Assembly (NCBI GenBank): GCA_001939145.1
Contig: LSRX01000498.1
Span: forward strand, 125,556-189,555
Reading direction: 5' to 3'
Origin: Symbiodinium microadriaticum
Taxonomy: Eukaryota > Sar > Dinophyceae > Suessiales > Symbiodiniaceae
Length of the DNA stretch: 64,000 nt
The position numbers and the translations under genes were made by a program. Under the pieces are notes generated by a model. That model worked only from the letters and a program-made list of their open reading frames with translations. It made no database searches and was not told the origin of the DNA. Positions 33,271 through 42,389 of the stretch are shown one piece after another (position 1 is the first letter of the stretch; every line of letters begins with the position of its first letter).

Positions 33271-33925
33271 CCTAAAACCTGACCGACTGAGCCTGCTCTG
33301 CTTCATCTGCACTACGGCGATGGGAGAAACAGAAATCTCGTAGGGCATAGAGTTGCGGGCGCTCTTCTGACTTCGCGACAGCCGATACGGACAGCAGACA
33401 AACTCAGGGAAGTTGCTACTTCTGCTACTTGTGAGCGTTGCTCTGTTCCGTGATTGCTCGTTGACTCTTTAGTCTTTCCAGAAAGATTACTAGCCTGTCG
33501 GCACTAAGGATCTGCCTTCACGCTCATAACTAGTAGTCCGACTCTTCTTTGTACTATTGCTTGCTGGTACTGTTAAGTTGGGCCCTTCATTCCATGGATA
33601 AACCCTATAAGCGCTAAAAACCTTAAACACCCTAGACCCAAAAACCCCAAAACCCTAAAAACCCCTAAACCCTAAACACCCCAAGCCCCAAAAACCCTAA
33701 AACCCCAAAAACACAAATCCTAAAAACATCTAACCCCTAAACCGGGCTTTTGGGGTATCTTGTACTATATTTAGAATAGAGAACCCCCCCCCAACAAAAC
33801 AAAATGAAAGTATTGAGTTAATTGTTTATAGGTCCCTATTTATTATCCAAAGAAGGCAAGCCGCACTTGAATCGCCAACCTCAGAGGGCCTGGAGACTCT
33901 TCAAGACACGGCTGTCCAAGTGGGA
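33271..33925. other. Anonymous stretch, CCCTAAA/CCCCAAA block, FB-C fragment
   Basis: Degenerate ACCCTAAAAACCCCTAAACC words at 33600-33740. TTTTGGGGTATCTTGTACTA and GAGAACCCCCCCCCAAC at 33748-33800 are internal FB-C words without ends. Confidence 0.5.
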
Positions 33926-34020
33926 TTTTGGGGCGTTTCCGAAAATAGGGGGGTACCTTAATTTGGGGTCCTTATAATAAGGATGCTACTATTTAGGGTA
34001 CTCTATTAGGGTCCCTCTGA
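33926..34020 (+). mobile_element. Foldback family FB-D2, copy 2
   Basis: GGGCGTTTCCGAAAATAGGG, GGGGTCCTTATAATAAGGAT and TACTCTATTAGGGTCCC; co-linear with 27038-27144 but with a poorer right arm. Confidence 0.78.
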
Positions 34021-34189
34021 GTTTACATCCCTAAGCCCCCAAGTCACCACAGGCTTTTAGGATAGCATCCCCAGCTCTTGAGCCCGAACTGTGGAAGTCA
34101 AGTGCAGCAGTTGATTGCTAACAGTTGTACAGCAGCGCTCATCCCAGCTGACCACCAGCACTAAGCAGCGGTAACACTACCGCGACAGC

Positions 34190-34280
34190 GACATAGACAT
34201 GGACACCTCACCAGCACAACCCACATCACCAGCACTGTCAGCAGCAGCAGCAAACACACCAGCAAACGTAAAGGCAAAGA

Positions 34281-34327
<47 letters not shown>

Positions 34328-34365
34328 GCCGCAGCAGCAGCGGCAGCAGCAGCAGCGGCGGCAGC

Positions 34366-34398
<33 letters not shown>

Positions 34399-34500
34399 AC
34401 AAACACAACCATAACCGCAACAACAACAACAACAACAACAACAACCACCACAACCGCCACAACCACGACCACAACCACAACCACAACCACTCCCACCATG
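34190..34500. repeat. (CAGCAA)n/(GCA)n/(CAA)n/(CCACAA)n microsatellite
   Basis: Triplet repeats fill 34220-34490. Ala/Leu/Cys homopolymer frames on both strands are artefacts. Confidence 0.9.
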
Positions 34501-34579
34501 CCGATAATGACAGTGAAGAGATGAACAACCGCGGCCATTGCCACAGCCGCATCCAACAACGCCGTCGATGCTAAAGCCT

Positions 34580-34656
34580 GCCTAAACCCCCAGGTACCTA
34601 CTATATAGGGTACTAGAGCCCATAGGGCCCTATATTAGGTACCTGGAGGGTTAGGC
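34580..34656 (+). mobile_element. Foldback MITE family FB-B, copy 4
   Basis: GCCTAAACCCCCAGGTACCT and TAGGTACCTGGAGGGTTAGG arms with centre TACTAGAGCCCATAGGGCCC. Confidence 0.88.
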
Positions 34657-35427
34657 CTGCTTTAATCTGAACGACATCTCGGACGACTCGTGTGCCTGAG
34701 GCCAGTAGATCGACCGGATTTGCGATGATGCCTTTGCTTCCGCAGCTAGGTTAGGGTTTAGGGTTTAGTTTAGGGTTTAGGGTAGGTTGCGATTCGGGTT
34801 CACAGCGCTGGGATTCTGCGCTTTATTGTTTAGTAAATAGCAAAGACCACTCGTTCGTTGGAGTTTAGTCTAGGCAGAGTCTTGTCAAAAATAACAATGG
34901 CTTAGGAGGCTCTGATTCAAGAAGCTTGCAGGATCTGAATTTAGTGAATAGGAAGCCCACTTTTTGCCATAACCTTCTATCATGACAGCTTACAGTGTCT
35001 ATTCCCTCCTTGGAACCTTCGGAAGGCAAGGGTTGCCTCTTGATACCGCAGGGCGTAAGTTGCGAATATCTGTTGACATGCTGCCTCATGATCAAGATCC
35101 GGGAATTTAAGACTCAACAGTACTGGGTTGGCCCTTGAAAAGCCGCTGAAACATATTCGTAAACAAGATCCTCGAATGTCCAGTAAGAGAAAAGGACAAG
35201 ATCCCAAAAGGCCTACCTAGAGCAGGGATGAGCCCTCAAAGCCCTAAACCCTAAGCATCTTGTAGGGGATCGTTCAAATTCGGTTTTGCGCTACCTCCCC
35301 CAGACCTTCCAAGATCCGATCTGATTGTGAGATTGACAATCATCGTGTGTCTTTACAGGGTCTGGGGTTTAGGGTTTAGAAGTTTAGGGTTTTTTTGGTT
35401 TGGGGTTTAAGGTCTGGGGTTTAAGGC
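34657..35427. other. Anonymous stretch
   Basis: GGTTTAGGGTTTAGTTTAGG at 34752-34785 and TTTAGGG words 35358-35430. Between them 34860-35215 has two - frames (75-76 codons) in different phases, unsupported. Confidence 0.35.
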
Positions 35428-35766
35428 TTAGGGAGCGTCTCCAACAGCTGTGTGTGACTGTAAGTGAGCTAGAAAATGCACTGGCCATGCATGCAACGCC
35501 CATCCTGCTTCAGTCGCAGTCTCTCTAAACCCAGCTTCGGCTGGGCCCCAACGTCTGATCCCAGGCGAGCAACTGTGGATGACTACGACCAGCAGCACCA
35601 CGAGGTTCGTGGCCCAAGCCTGCTTAGTATCCCCCTTGAGGTCCTCTGAATAGAAAAATCTACACCCCAATACCAAGAAGAAGCATGAGAGCATGATAAC
35701 ATAGAGAGAGAATGCGTCTTGTATGGCTTCAGGGTTTAGGGCATGGAGAAGCAGGAGCATAAACAA
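35428..35766 (-). CDS. Unrecognised 112-codon frame with two hydrophobic segments
   Basis: ATG-started - strand frame. Residues ~1-9 and 22-38 (LYVIMLSCFFLVLGCRFF) are hydrophobic. A charged loop (SEDLKGDTKQAW) follows, then residues 53-64 (NLVVLLVVVIHS), giving a membrane-protein look that is not caused by simple repeats. No family recognised. It ends in the telomere-like block at 35400, and no upstream exon or splice pattern was identified. It may be a relic of a multi-pass protein or chance; treat as hypothetical. Confidence 0.2.
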   Translation of the reverse strand: MFMLLLLHALNPEAIQDAFSLYVIMLSCFFLVLGCRFFYSEDLKGDTKQAWATNLVVLLVVVIHSCSPGIRRWGPAEAGFRETATEAGWALHAWPVHFLAHLQSHTAVGDAP

Positions 35767-35884
35767 CTGAAGCGCAGAGTAACGAATAATAGCAGTACTA
35801 TATATACCTTGACTAAAGCAGCTGGCACGGAAGCTGAATCATTGCTCGGCTCCCTGGGGATAGCAATTGCTGCGTGGACCCTAA

Positions 35885-36035
35885 GCATGCCTAAGCCCTA
35901 AACCCAAACCCTAAACCTGAACCCTAAGCCTAAACCCTAAATCCTAAACCCTACACCCTAAACCCTACACCCCAAACCCTACACCCCAAACCCTGAACGC
36001 TAAGTCCTAAACCCTGAACTCTAAACCTTGGGGTG
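35885..36035 (-). repeat. CCCTAAA-type block
   Basis: AAACCCAAACCCTAAACCTG, CCTAAACCCTACACCCTAAA and similar to 36030. Confidence 0.75.
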
Positions 36036-36825
36036 GTACCCCAAGCAGGGCCTAGGGTGGCGGAGTCTCTCCGCACCGGGGACTCCAACCTGAAAGCTTG
36101 AACTCCAAGCACTTAGGGCCTGTAGGGTTCAGGAATGATAGGGGCTTTTTCGGGCTTTTGGGGGTTTAGATGGGTTTAGGGCTTAGGTTTAGGGAATTAG
36201 GGTTTAGACTTAGGTTTTTGGGGCTTAGACTAGAGGATGTGCAGATAGGGTTTGGGGTTTATGGGGATTTCCCTTTTACCCTGAGCCTTCAGCCCTCAAC
36301 AGTACCATCCAACCGTAAACCCCACACAAACCCTAAGCCCCCCATGAGTTGTTGGCGGTCTTGGGGCTTAGGAAGATTATAAGTTCATGGAGGTTTAGGG
36401 GATATGCGGCTCCTGCTTCGCGCTTTAAGACTTTAGGTTTAGGGCTTCCCGGTGTGACGGTCGAGGGTTCGGGTTCGTAGGTCTCCAAACTGGGGGGGTT
36501 CGGTGTCCGGTGTAGGGTTTAGGGGTACCAACTTTCAGGACAAACTGTACCGTAGCAGCGTCCGGCTTCATGTTCGATTATGGGTACAGGGCTCCTGTTT
36601 TTCCAAGTTTACTGTTGACCTCACCGGATTTACGGAAGCTAAGCCATGAGGAAGTCTACTATTTTTGTCAAAGTCTCACATCCCATACCTTCCGAACTCC
36701 GTCCCCGGCTGGTGCAGCCCTGCGACTGACTTGCAAGAAGGCTCAACTGCATAGACACGGGTGCCTCAGCAAATGAAGGCTCCGTGGAGCTCGGGCAGTC
36801 GCAAACAAAGTGGCCCATGACGTAT
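36036..36825. other. Anonymous stretch
   Basis: TTTAGGG-like words 36165-36245 and 36385-36520; no gene recognised. Confidence 0.4.
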
Positions 36826-37288
36826 ACGTACATATATATATATATGTATGTGTATAGGTATATATATATATATATGATGCAGGGCTGCCACACCCCCCCT
36901 CCCCTGTGGTGAGTCGACAATCGGATCATGTTTGACATCATGCTGAACATCATCATTGTCGTCATCATCTTCATCATCAGTACCATCAAAAGAACAGCTG
37001 CCACCATCACCATCGCCACACAACCCTCATAATTAAGCATTGTAATTCATGTCTGATGCGGTAAGCTACTGCGCAGATTGCCGCTTTCTGCACGGAGCAG
37101 GGGTTGGGTACCATGCGGGCGGGGGGGGAAGTGTGGCCCCCCCAAGCCGCGCAGCAGCAGGGGCAGGGTGTCGCAGGCGACACCCCAACTGGCGGGGGTG
37201 GGGGATACCANNNNNNNNNNNNNNNNNNNNNNNNNNNNNNNNNNNNNNNNNNNNNGGGGGGGGGGGGGTGGTGGCCCCGGACCCGAGA

Positions 37289-37326
<38 letters not shown>

Positions 37327-37360
37327 CTCTCTCTCTATATTATATATATATATGGCACAT
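36826..37360. repeat. AT microsatellites, G/C runs and an assembly gap
   Basis: (TA)n at 36830-36877 and 37290-37355, and an (ATC)n-like run at 36925-36980. A perfect 9-base-stem hairpin GGGTGTCGC-AG-GCGACACCC lies at 37166-37185. Ns at 37211-37255 are bordered by G runs. Frames through the gap are meaningless. Confidence 0.9.
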
Positions 37361-37980
37361 TTTTCTACATCCAAAAAAGCTGCACGGGCCTGCATAGTTA
37401 GACCAGAGTATTGGAGGTATGCTGCAGCATCATCAGAATAGGAGGCCGAAGGAAAGCATTAGCAATCATTTGGGCTTGGGTCTATAGGGTGTCTATAGCG
37501 GGTTACTTTGTTGTCGTATTACAAGATCCGAACCTTACGTTAGACTACACTACACCTCCAAACCCGGCTCCAAACCATGGAACCTAACCCTTTAACCAGG
37601 AAGGACTTGGATCAAGTTTGAGGAGACATTCAAATTCTAATCTTGCGGAGAATGAGGGGCCCTGATATTGCTTGTGCTTTCCGACCTCTGCAGTTTTACT
37701 GAGGTCTATACGGGTCTTTTCGGGTTCGATGTTGTAAGCAAGAAGACCCTTTCTGCACGCCCTAATCCTCAACCGCAGGCACTAAAAATCTTCGCCAATC
37801 TCCTTCAACTCACGCCAAAACCTGCACCCTAAACCCGTAAATCCTCAAAACACCTGCTCACCCCAGACTCTAGACCTCGAAACCCCGAAGTTACCTGCAG
37901 CCCCAAACCCTGAGAAAAACGGAAGCCCTGAGCTCCGAAGCCCCCAGAAGCCAAAGCCAAGGCCGAGCAGCAGAAGACCA
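37361..37980. other. Anonymous stretch
   Basis: No gene recognised; few telomere words near 37825 and 37905. Confidence 0.4.
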
Positions 37981-38120
37981 AAACTGTAATAATAATAATA
38001 ATAATAATAACAATAATGATAATAATATTAATATTAATATTATATTATTAATAGTAATATTAATAGTAATATTAATAATATTATTATTAATATTAATAAT
38101 AGTAATTATAACTATCATAA
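37981..38120. repeat. (AAT)n/(TAATAT)n microsatellite
   Basis: AATAATAATAATAATAATAA followed by ATTAATATTATATTATTA; strongly self-complementary. Confidence 0.9.
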
Positions 38121-38648
38121 CAATAATGATTAGAATAATAAGGAACCCCCCAAAATAGTACAGGTAAGTCTTTGGGCCCGAGCAGCAGAAGACCAAAACT
38201 GCAAAAAGGATCAGGTCGGAGTACCACATGCGACGTTCCGGGTGCTTGCATCCTGCCGCGAAGGGCTTCATATAGTGCCTTATAGTCCCTTAGTATAGGG
38301 GCCATCATTACGTAGTTTAGGGCCTTAAAGGTGATTTTAGTCCTTTCGGGCCCATCATTACAATCAGCATAATAACTAGGGCCTTACATGTTATATGAGT
38401 GTTTCCAGGGGGGTTATAAGCGATGGCGATGTGCAGCGATTTCCTGAAGGCTTAGGGCCATGCTGCTCGCAGCCTGCATTAGGGCGTAAGCGTTTACGGC
38501 TTCAGGGTTTGGAGCTTCTTCCATTTCTGAGACGACCGAAGATCAATTGCGACATGCATGGACCTGAAGCTTCAACCGTAAGCCGTCAAGAACGCTTAAG
38601 AACAAAGGATGCTTGGCCTACCAGAAACCGAGCTACTTGTCTGACTGG
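38121..38648. other. FB-C fragment and repeated TAGGGGCC/CATCATTAC words
   Basis: ATTAGAATAATAAGGAACCC and AAAATAGTACAGG at 38128-38165 are FB-C interior. GGGGCCATCATTACGTAG and GGGCCCATCATTACAATC (38298, 38348) are 50 bases apart. No gene. Confidence 0.45.
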
Positions 38649-38745
38649 TTCTTAATAAGGAATGGGGGAATGGGGTATTGGGACTACTATAGGGGACCTT
38701 AAGGGACTATCATAGGGATCCATTCCCCCATTCCCTACTAAGACC
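38649..38745. mobile_element. Foldback element with GGGGGAATGG / CCATTCCCCC arms
   Basis: CTTAATAAGGAATGGGGGAA and CCATTCCCCCATTCCCTACT pair over ~23 bases with two mismatches. Centre TATAGGGGACCTTAAGGGAC. Single copy here. Confidence 0.8.
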
Positions 38746-39101
38746 CAGGGAGTTGTTGTTTGGCAGCGGGAGAGGGTAAACAGGTAGGGAGATGTGTGCA
38801 GCTGCCCAATCTCGATCCGCACCCCAGCAATAATTGAATTCGTCCTCGCCTATGCGAGGCAAGGCTCTCAAACCAATCCTAATCTTTTGGGTTGTTGTCG
38901 CTCGGTTATCGTTTTTGATATCGTTGAGAAGCAACATTGTCAGCACAGGCTGTACCGGCATCTCATCTGTACAATCTACAGTTCTGGCATCCTTGAATTG
39001 GCCAATCGCCGGTAGCCAACCCGAAGCAACACAGAACCGCCCATCAGGGACCGTGAAGGCCTGCTAGGCAGGCAAGTGTTACTCTTTCAGCTTGGACTCT
39101 G
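38746..39101. other. Anonymous stretch
   Basis: No telomere words; 73- and 77-codon + frames overlap each other; unsupported. Confidence 0.35.
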
Positions 39102-39195
39102 CCCAAATAGGCCCCTAAGTAGCTCCTGTTTTATGGTTTATATTTAGAGTCCTATAAGGCAATCCCAAGAAGGAACTGCTTAGGGGCCTATGGGT
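39102..39195 (-). mobile_element. Foldback MITE family FB-A, copy 3 (loop inverted)
   Basis: AATAGGCCCCTAAGTAGCTC and CTTAGGGGCCTATGGGT arms. Loop GGTTTATATTTAGAGTCC and CCTATAAGGCAATCCC is the reverse complement of the loops in copies 1, 2 and 4. Confidence 0.88.
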
Positions 39196-39343
39196 GAAGC
39201 CAAACCACCCTCCTCTGTGTCCATCTCAGGCTTCAAACAAAACCCTCTCGAGCGTATGCGGTAATCCCAGAAGCACCTGCGCCTAACAGACCCAAACCCA
39301 GCCACCCACAGTGAGGTCGTGCCATTGCGGGCTTCCCATACAT

Positions 39344-39429
39344 GGGTAGTTCTCTAAACAAGAACCCCCTTTTTAGGTCCCAAATGTATACGAACACCTA
39401 AAAGGGGCCCGAACTTAGAGAACCACCCA
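39344..39429. mobile_element. Foldback MITE family FB-D, copy 5
   Basis: GGGTAGTTCTCTAAACAAGA and CCGAACTTAGAGAACCACCC arms around TAGGTCCCAAATGTATACGA. Confidence 0.85.
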
Positions 39430-39532
39430 CACAGAAGCTTCACAGCCCAAGTGCATGCGATACCGGAGTCCTGAAGCATAGTCGATCAAGAGGGTGAGGA
39501 TCCTTAGCCAGAGATCCTACGAAGCATCTTTA

Positions 39533-39642
39533 CCCTATAGTAAACCTCCAAAAAGTTGGAAACCGGATTAGGGACAAATAGTGCTGGGATTCCTATACAT
39601 CGCTGTCAAGGATTGAGGCTATTGGGATTCCAACTTTGGGCT
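39533..39642 (+). repeat. Interspersed repeat FB-M, copy 2
   Basis: CCTATAGTAAACCTCCAAAA to GGATTCCAACTTTGGGCT; reverse-complement partner of 32195-32306. Confidence 0.85.
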
Positions 39643-39716
39643 ATTCAGGGGCTTAGGGTTTTGGGTCCAAGGCTCGAGGGATTCATGTTTCAGGGCTCTT
39701 GGGCTCAAAGACCATA

Positions 39717-39774
39717 CTATGTATGTATGTATGTATGTATGTATGTATAAATAAATATATATATATATATATAA
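39717..39774. repeat. (TATG)n(TA)n microsatellite bordering the LINE 5' side
   Basis: TATGTATGTATG then AAATAAATATATATATATAT. The LINE starts just after it, and its tail also ends in (AT)n, so the insertion may have used an AT microsatellite target. Confidence 0.85.
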
Positions 39775-40009
39775 GGGTTTTGGACCGAGCTACCCCGTAG
39801 TGGAGCATTGCCAGAAACCCCTTTGTGCCTTTTCGGCACATCCTCTCGCCATCCCGTCACCCAGCTGGCACCGAAATTTGCGCAAAAAGCGGTCACGCGA
39901 TCGCAGGCGCATTTGGGCTGCCCGGCAACAAGGTCTTTCGGGGCCTATATCTGCTGCCTTGCGCCTGGCGAGGCATCACACTAAGCCACAGTACAAGGAG
40001 CTCAACCGG

Positions 40010-41350
40010 ATGGGAGGTAGGAAAGGAGCGGAGCGGCCATGGAAGCAAAGCTCCGGAAGCGATTACTATGCCGGCCATCAACCTGGTCGATCTTGGCAAT
40101 ACTGGCCTGGTACTTGGTCTTCGCCGAAAAGCAAGCAGACCATTCCGCAGCGCTACGACCAGATGCAATTGCAGACAGCGCAGCCCCCGCCTGGCAGGAC
40201 GGAGGAGCCGCGCAGTATCATTCCCTCAGCCTTGGGAGGCGAGGTTACCACGGCTGCAAGAGACCAAGGGGAGCAACTCCGTCGCCAGGTCCAACGAGCT
40301 CTAACGATCTCCAAGAGGTGCGAGACCAAGATACGGAAGCTCGCCGAGGCGAAGGAAACCAGGCAATTGCAATGGAAGGCCTGGAAAGAACAACTCAAGT
40401 CCTCGTTACTCAAGCAACAGCAGCAGTTCGACAAGGACCAAGCAGCGATAGACAGCGAAATGGCCACTCTGAGGACTCAGGGCGAGGAGGCCGCGCAGTC
40501 GATGCAGCAGCTGGTTCTTCATGGCCCAGCTGCAATGGACACGGAAGCCCCGCTGGAGTCCATCCCGAACAACGGAGCTTGGGAGGAACTTGTTGGTGGG
40601 CCAGTGTCGGAGGCCCCTACCTCGGACTTCATGAGGCAAGCGTATGCTTTAGCGCAATTGGTGGCGCAGAACCAAGGACGGCAGATGGGCCAGTCCAGCG
40701 GACAAAGAGGCTTGGGCATGATGCCACCGGATTTGATGGAGCGGATGGTTGGTTGCCCTCCGCCCCTCGCGAACCCACCTGCTGGAATGACGGAAGCTGG
40801 GAGGATGGATGGCACTCCTGGCATCCCAGCACACCAGGCTGCACCGCAGGCAGGGACAGCAGCCCCGCCGTATTCAGCTGCGGATACTGGACAAGTGCGG
40901 GCCGGCCCTTTCAGCAGATCGCCCATGGCCGGAGGGATGAGTCTGGAGGCCCGCAATTTGGGCCCAGAGCCATCGGGCCCTGCCGACTCGGGGCCACCCG
41001 GACTGGCGCCACATGCACCAGCATTACCGGATCATTTGGCGGGGAAGCATATGCCCGATGTGGCCTCGGCTGGGCCTCCCCTACAACCAGTTCCACTCCC
41101 TGGTGGCGAGCTCCCCAATACTTCGCCGCTGGCAGAGATGCTGCGAACCAAGCGTCAAGAAGGCAGGCGTGTCATGGAGCCATTTGGGGGAGGAAAGTCA
41201 GTCTCGGAGCAGGACGCCAAGGTAGAGGAAGCTGGACGGCCGCCTGGCGAGGCCGCAAGCCAGTCGTTCTCCATCATCGACGACGACAGAGAGGACAAGG
41301 ATTCCGTCCGAGATATTCCTGCCTCTCCGGGGCTGGGACGCCTAGAGTGA
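40010..41350 (+). CDS. LINE ORF1: coiled-coil, Pro/Gln-rich putative RNA-binding protein
   Basis: A 446-codon frame from the first ATG at 40010 (MGGRKGAERPWKQ). The frame is open upstream to 39800, but only with a GTG, so I prefer 40010. The N-terminus is basic and rich in Trp/Tyr/Gly/Ser. Residues ~95-175 form a heptad-like charged coiled coil (KRCETKIRKLAEAKETRQLQ, then Gln-rich KQQQQFDKDQ). The remainder is Pro/Gly/Met-rich and low in order. No zinc knuckle or RRM seen. By position and composition it is the ORF1/gag-like protein expected to bind the element RNA, an inference. It ends 1,039 bases before the ORF2 ATG. Confidence 0.65.
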   Translation: MGGRKGAERPWKQSSGSDYYAGHQPGRSWQYWPGTWSSPKSKQTIPQRYDQMQLQTAQPPPGRTEEPRSIIPSALGGEVTTAARDQGEQLRRQVQRALTISKRCETKIRKLAEAKETRQLQWKAWKEQLKSSLLKQQQQFDKDQAAIDSEMATLRTQGEEAAQSMQQLVLHGPAAMDTEAPLESIPNNGAWEELVGGPVSEAPTSDFMRQAYALAQLVAQNQGRQMGQSSGQRGLGMMPPDLMERMVGCPPPLANPPAGMTEAGRMDGTPGIPAHQAAPQAGTAAPPYSAADTGQVRAGPFSRSPMAGGMSLEARNLGPEPSGPADSGPPGLAPHAPALPDHLAGKHMPDVASAGPPLQPVPLPGGELPNTSPLAEMLRTKRQEGRRVMEPFGGGKSVSEQDAKVEEAGRPPGEAASQSFSIIDDDREDKDSVRDIPASPGLGRLE

Positions 41351-42389
41351 AGGAATGCTCCACGGGTAGGCGTGAATCGGGAACGCAATCAGCGAGGATC
41401 AGGACTTTTTGCAGGCTGGGTGGTCCAGCTGGAGGTCGTGCTTCGTTGGGGAAGCTCCTCCTCTGCTTGTTACCTCTCGGCCAATGCGATTGTTCTGGAG
41501 CCTTTCTGAGTGCTGTTCTTCGAATCACGCGGTCTCAATTAGCGGACCAAAGATGCAGTTCCGTTTGTATAGATTTTCCTAATCGGCTCTGTCTCGAAAG
41601 GATGGACAATGTCGTCCTGCTCCCGAGCCCTTTTTCAGCAAACTGCGCCCCACATTCTGGCCCAGGTTCAGTCCCTGTCCCTCCATGCCTTTATGGCAGG
41701 TGCCTTCCTTTGCGCGAGCCTTCATCTGTGCTCATTCGCAATAGACCTTTAATTGGATGGCTCTACCAAGTGCTCCCTTTGTTTTGGGGACTGCACTCTG
41801 GCGGAGCTTGTCCTTCCCCTTCTGGGTGGTTATCAGATCGTTGGGCTTTCGATCTGGGATGCCTCCCACTGCCACTTAGGGGCTTTTGCACAGCTAGTCA
41901 TGGATCATGCTGGGATACTGCACTTAGGCAGTGTTCCCCTTCATGGCCGAGCCTTTCATCTATGCGTGCTAGGTGCCTAATAGGTACATCGGTGGCTCTG
42001 GGGTACCAACCTAGCATGCAATTTGACGTTGACTTTGACTTGGCACGACCAAGTGGATTCAGCTATATCTCTTCCTCACCAAGTGCCTCGCGCTCGGTTC
42101 TGGACTTTGGTTACTTTCTCTGTTTCAATGTGTTGCCGCAGCCCTGTGTCGGGCAGGCGGCAACAGCGAGCGCGCCTAAAAGTCGTATCGGTGGCTCAGG
42201 GACGACTGCCTCGCTTGTTACTGCCTTCACTCTCCCAGGAAGAATCACATCCTTCTTGGACTTCCCTTTTCTGCGAGGTGTGATGCCCTTTTTTCGTTCG
42301 CTTGCGGCCATCTATTTTATCGCTCTTAGCATGTTTGCATGCAGAGCAATGTCTATTTGCAGCTCTCGCATGCGGCAATCTTGTAAAGC
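41351..42389 (+). other. Inter-ORF spacer of the LINE
   Basis: No stop occurs in the +1 frame from inside ORF1 through to 42534, about 395 codons beyond the ORF1 stop. That product is Cys/Ser/Pro/Leu-rich with no motif I recognise. The other two frames have several stops. It could be a third reading frame, an ORF1 extension reached by frameshift, or GC-driven chance. Confidence 0.4.

Noticed and set aside
34161..34559. 132-codon Val/Leu-rich frame resembling a membrane protein
   Set aside because: Produced by GTT/CTG triplet repeats on the - strand.
37047..37441. Frames of about 80-130 codons across 37.05-37.44 kb
   Set aside because: They cross the 45-base N gap and (TA)n, so frame continuity is fictional.
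39800..40009. Upstream start of ORF1 at 39800
   Set aside because: The codon there is GTG; the first ATG in frame is at 40010 and the intervening residues look like 5' UTR.
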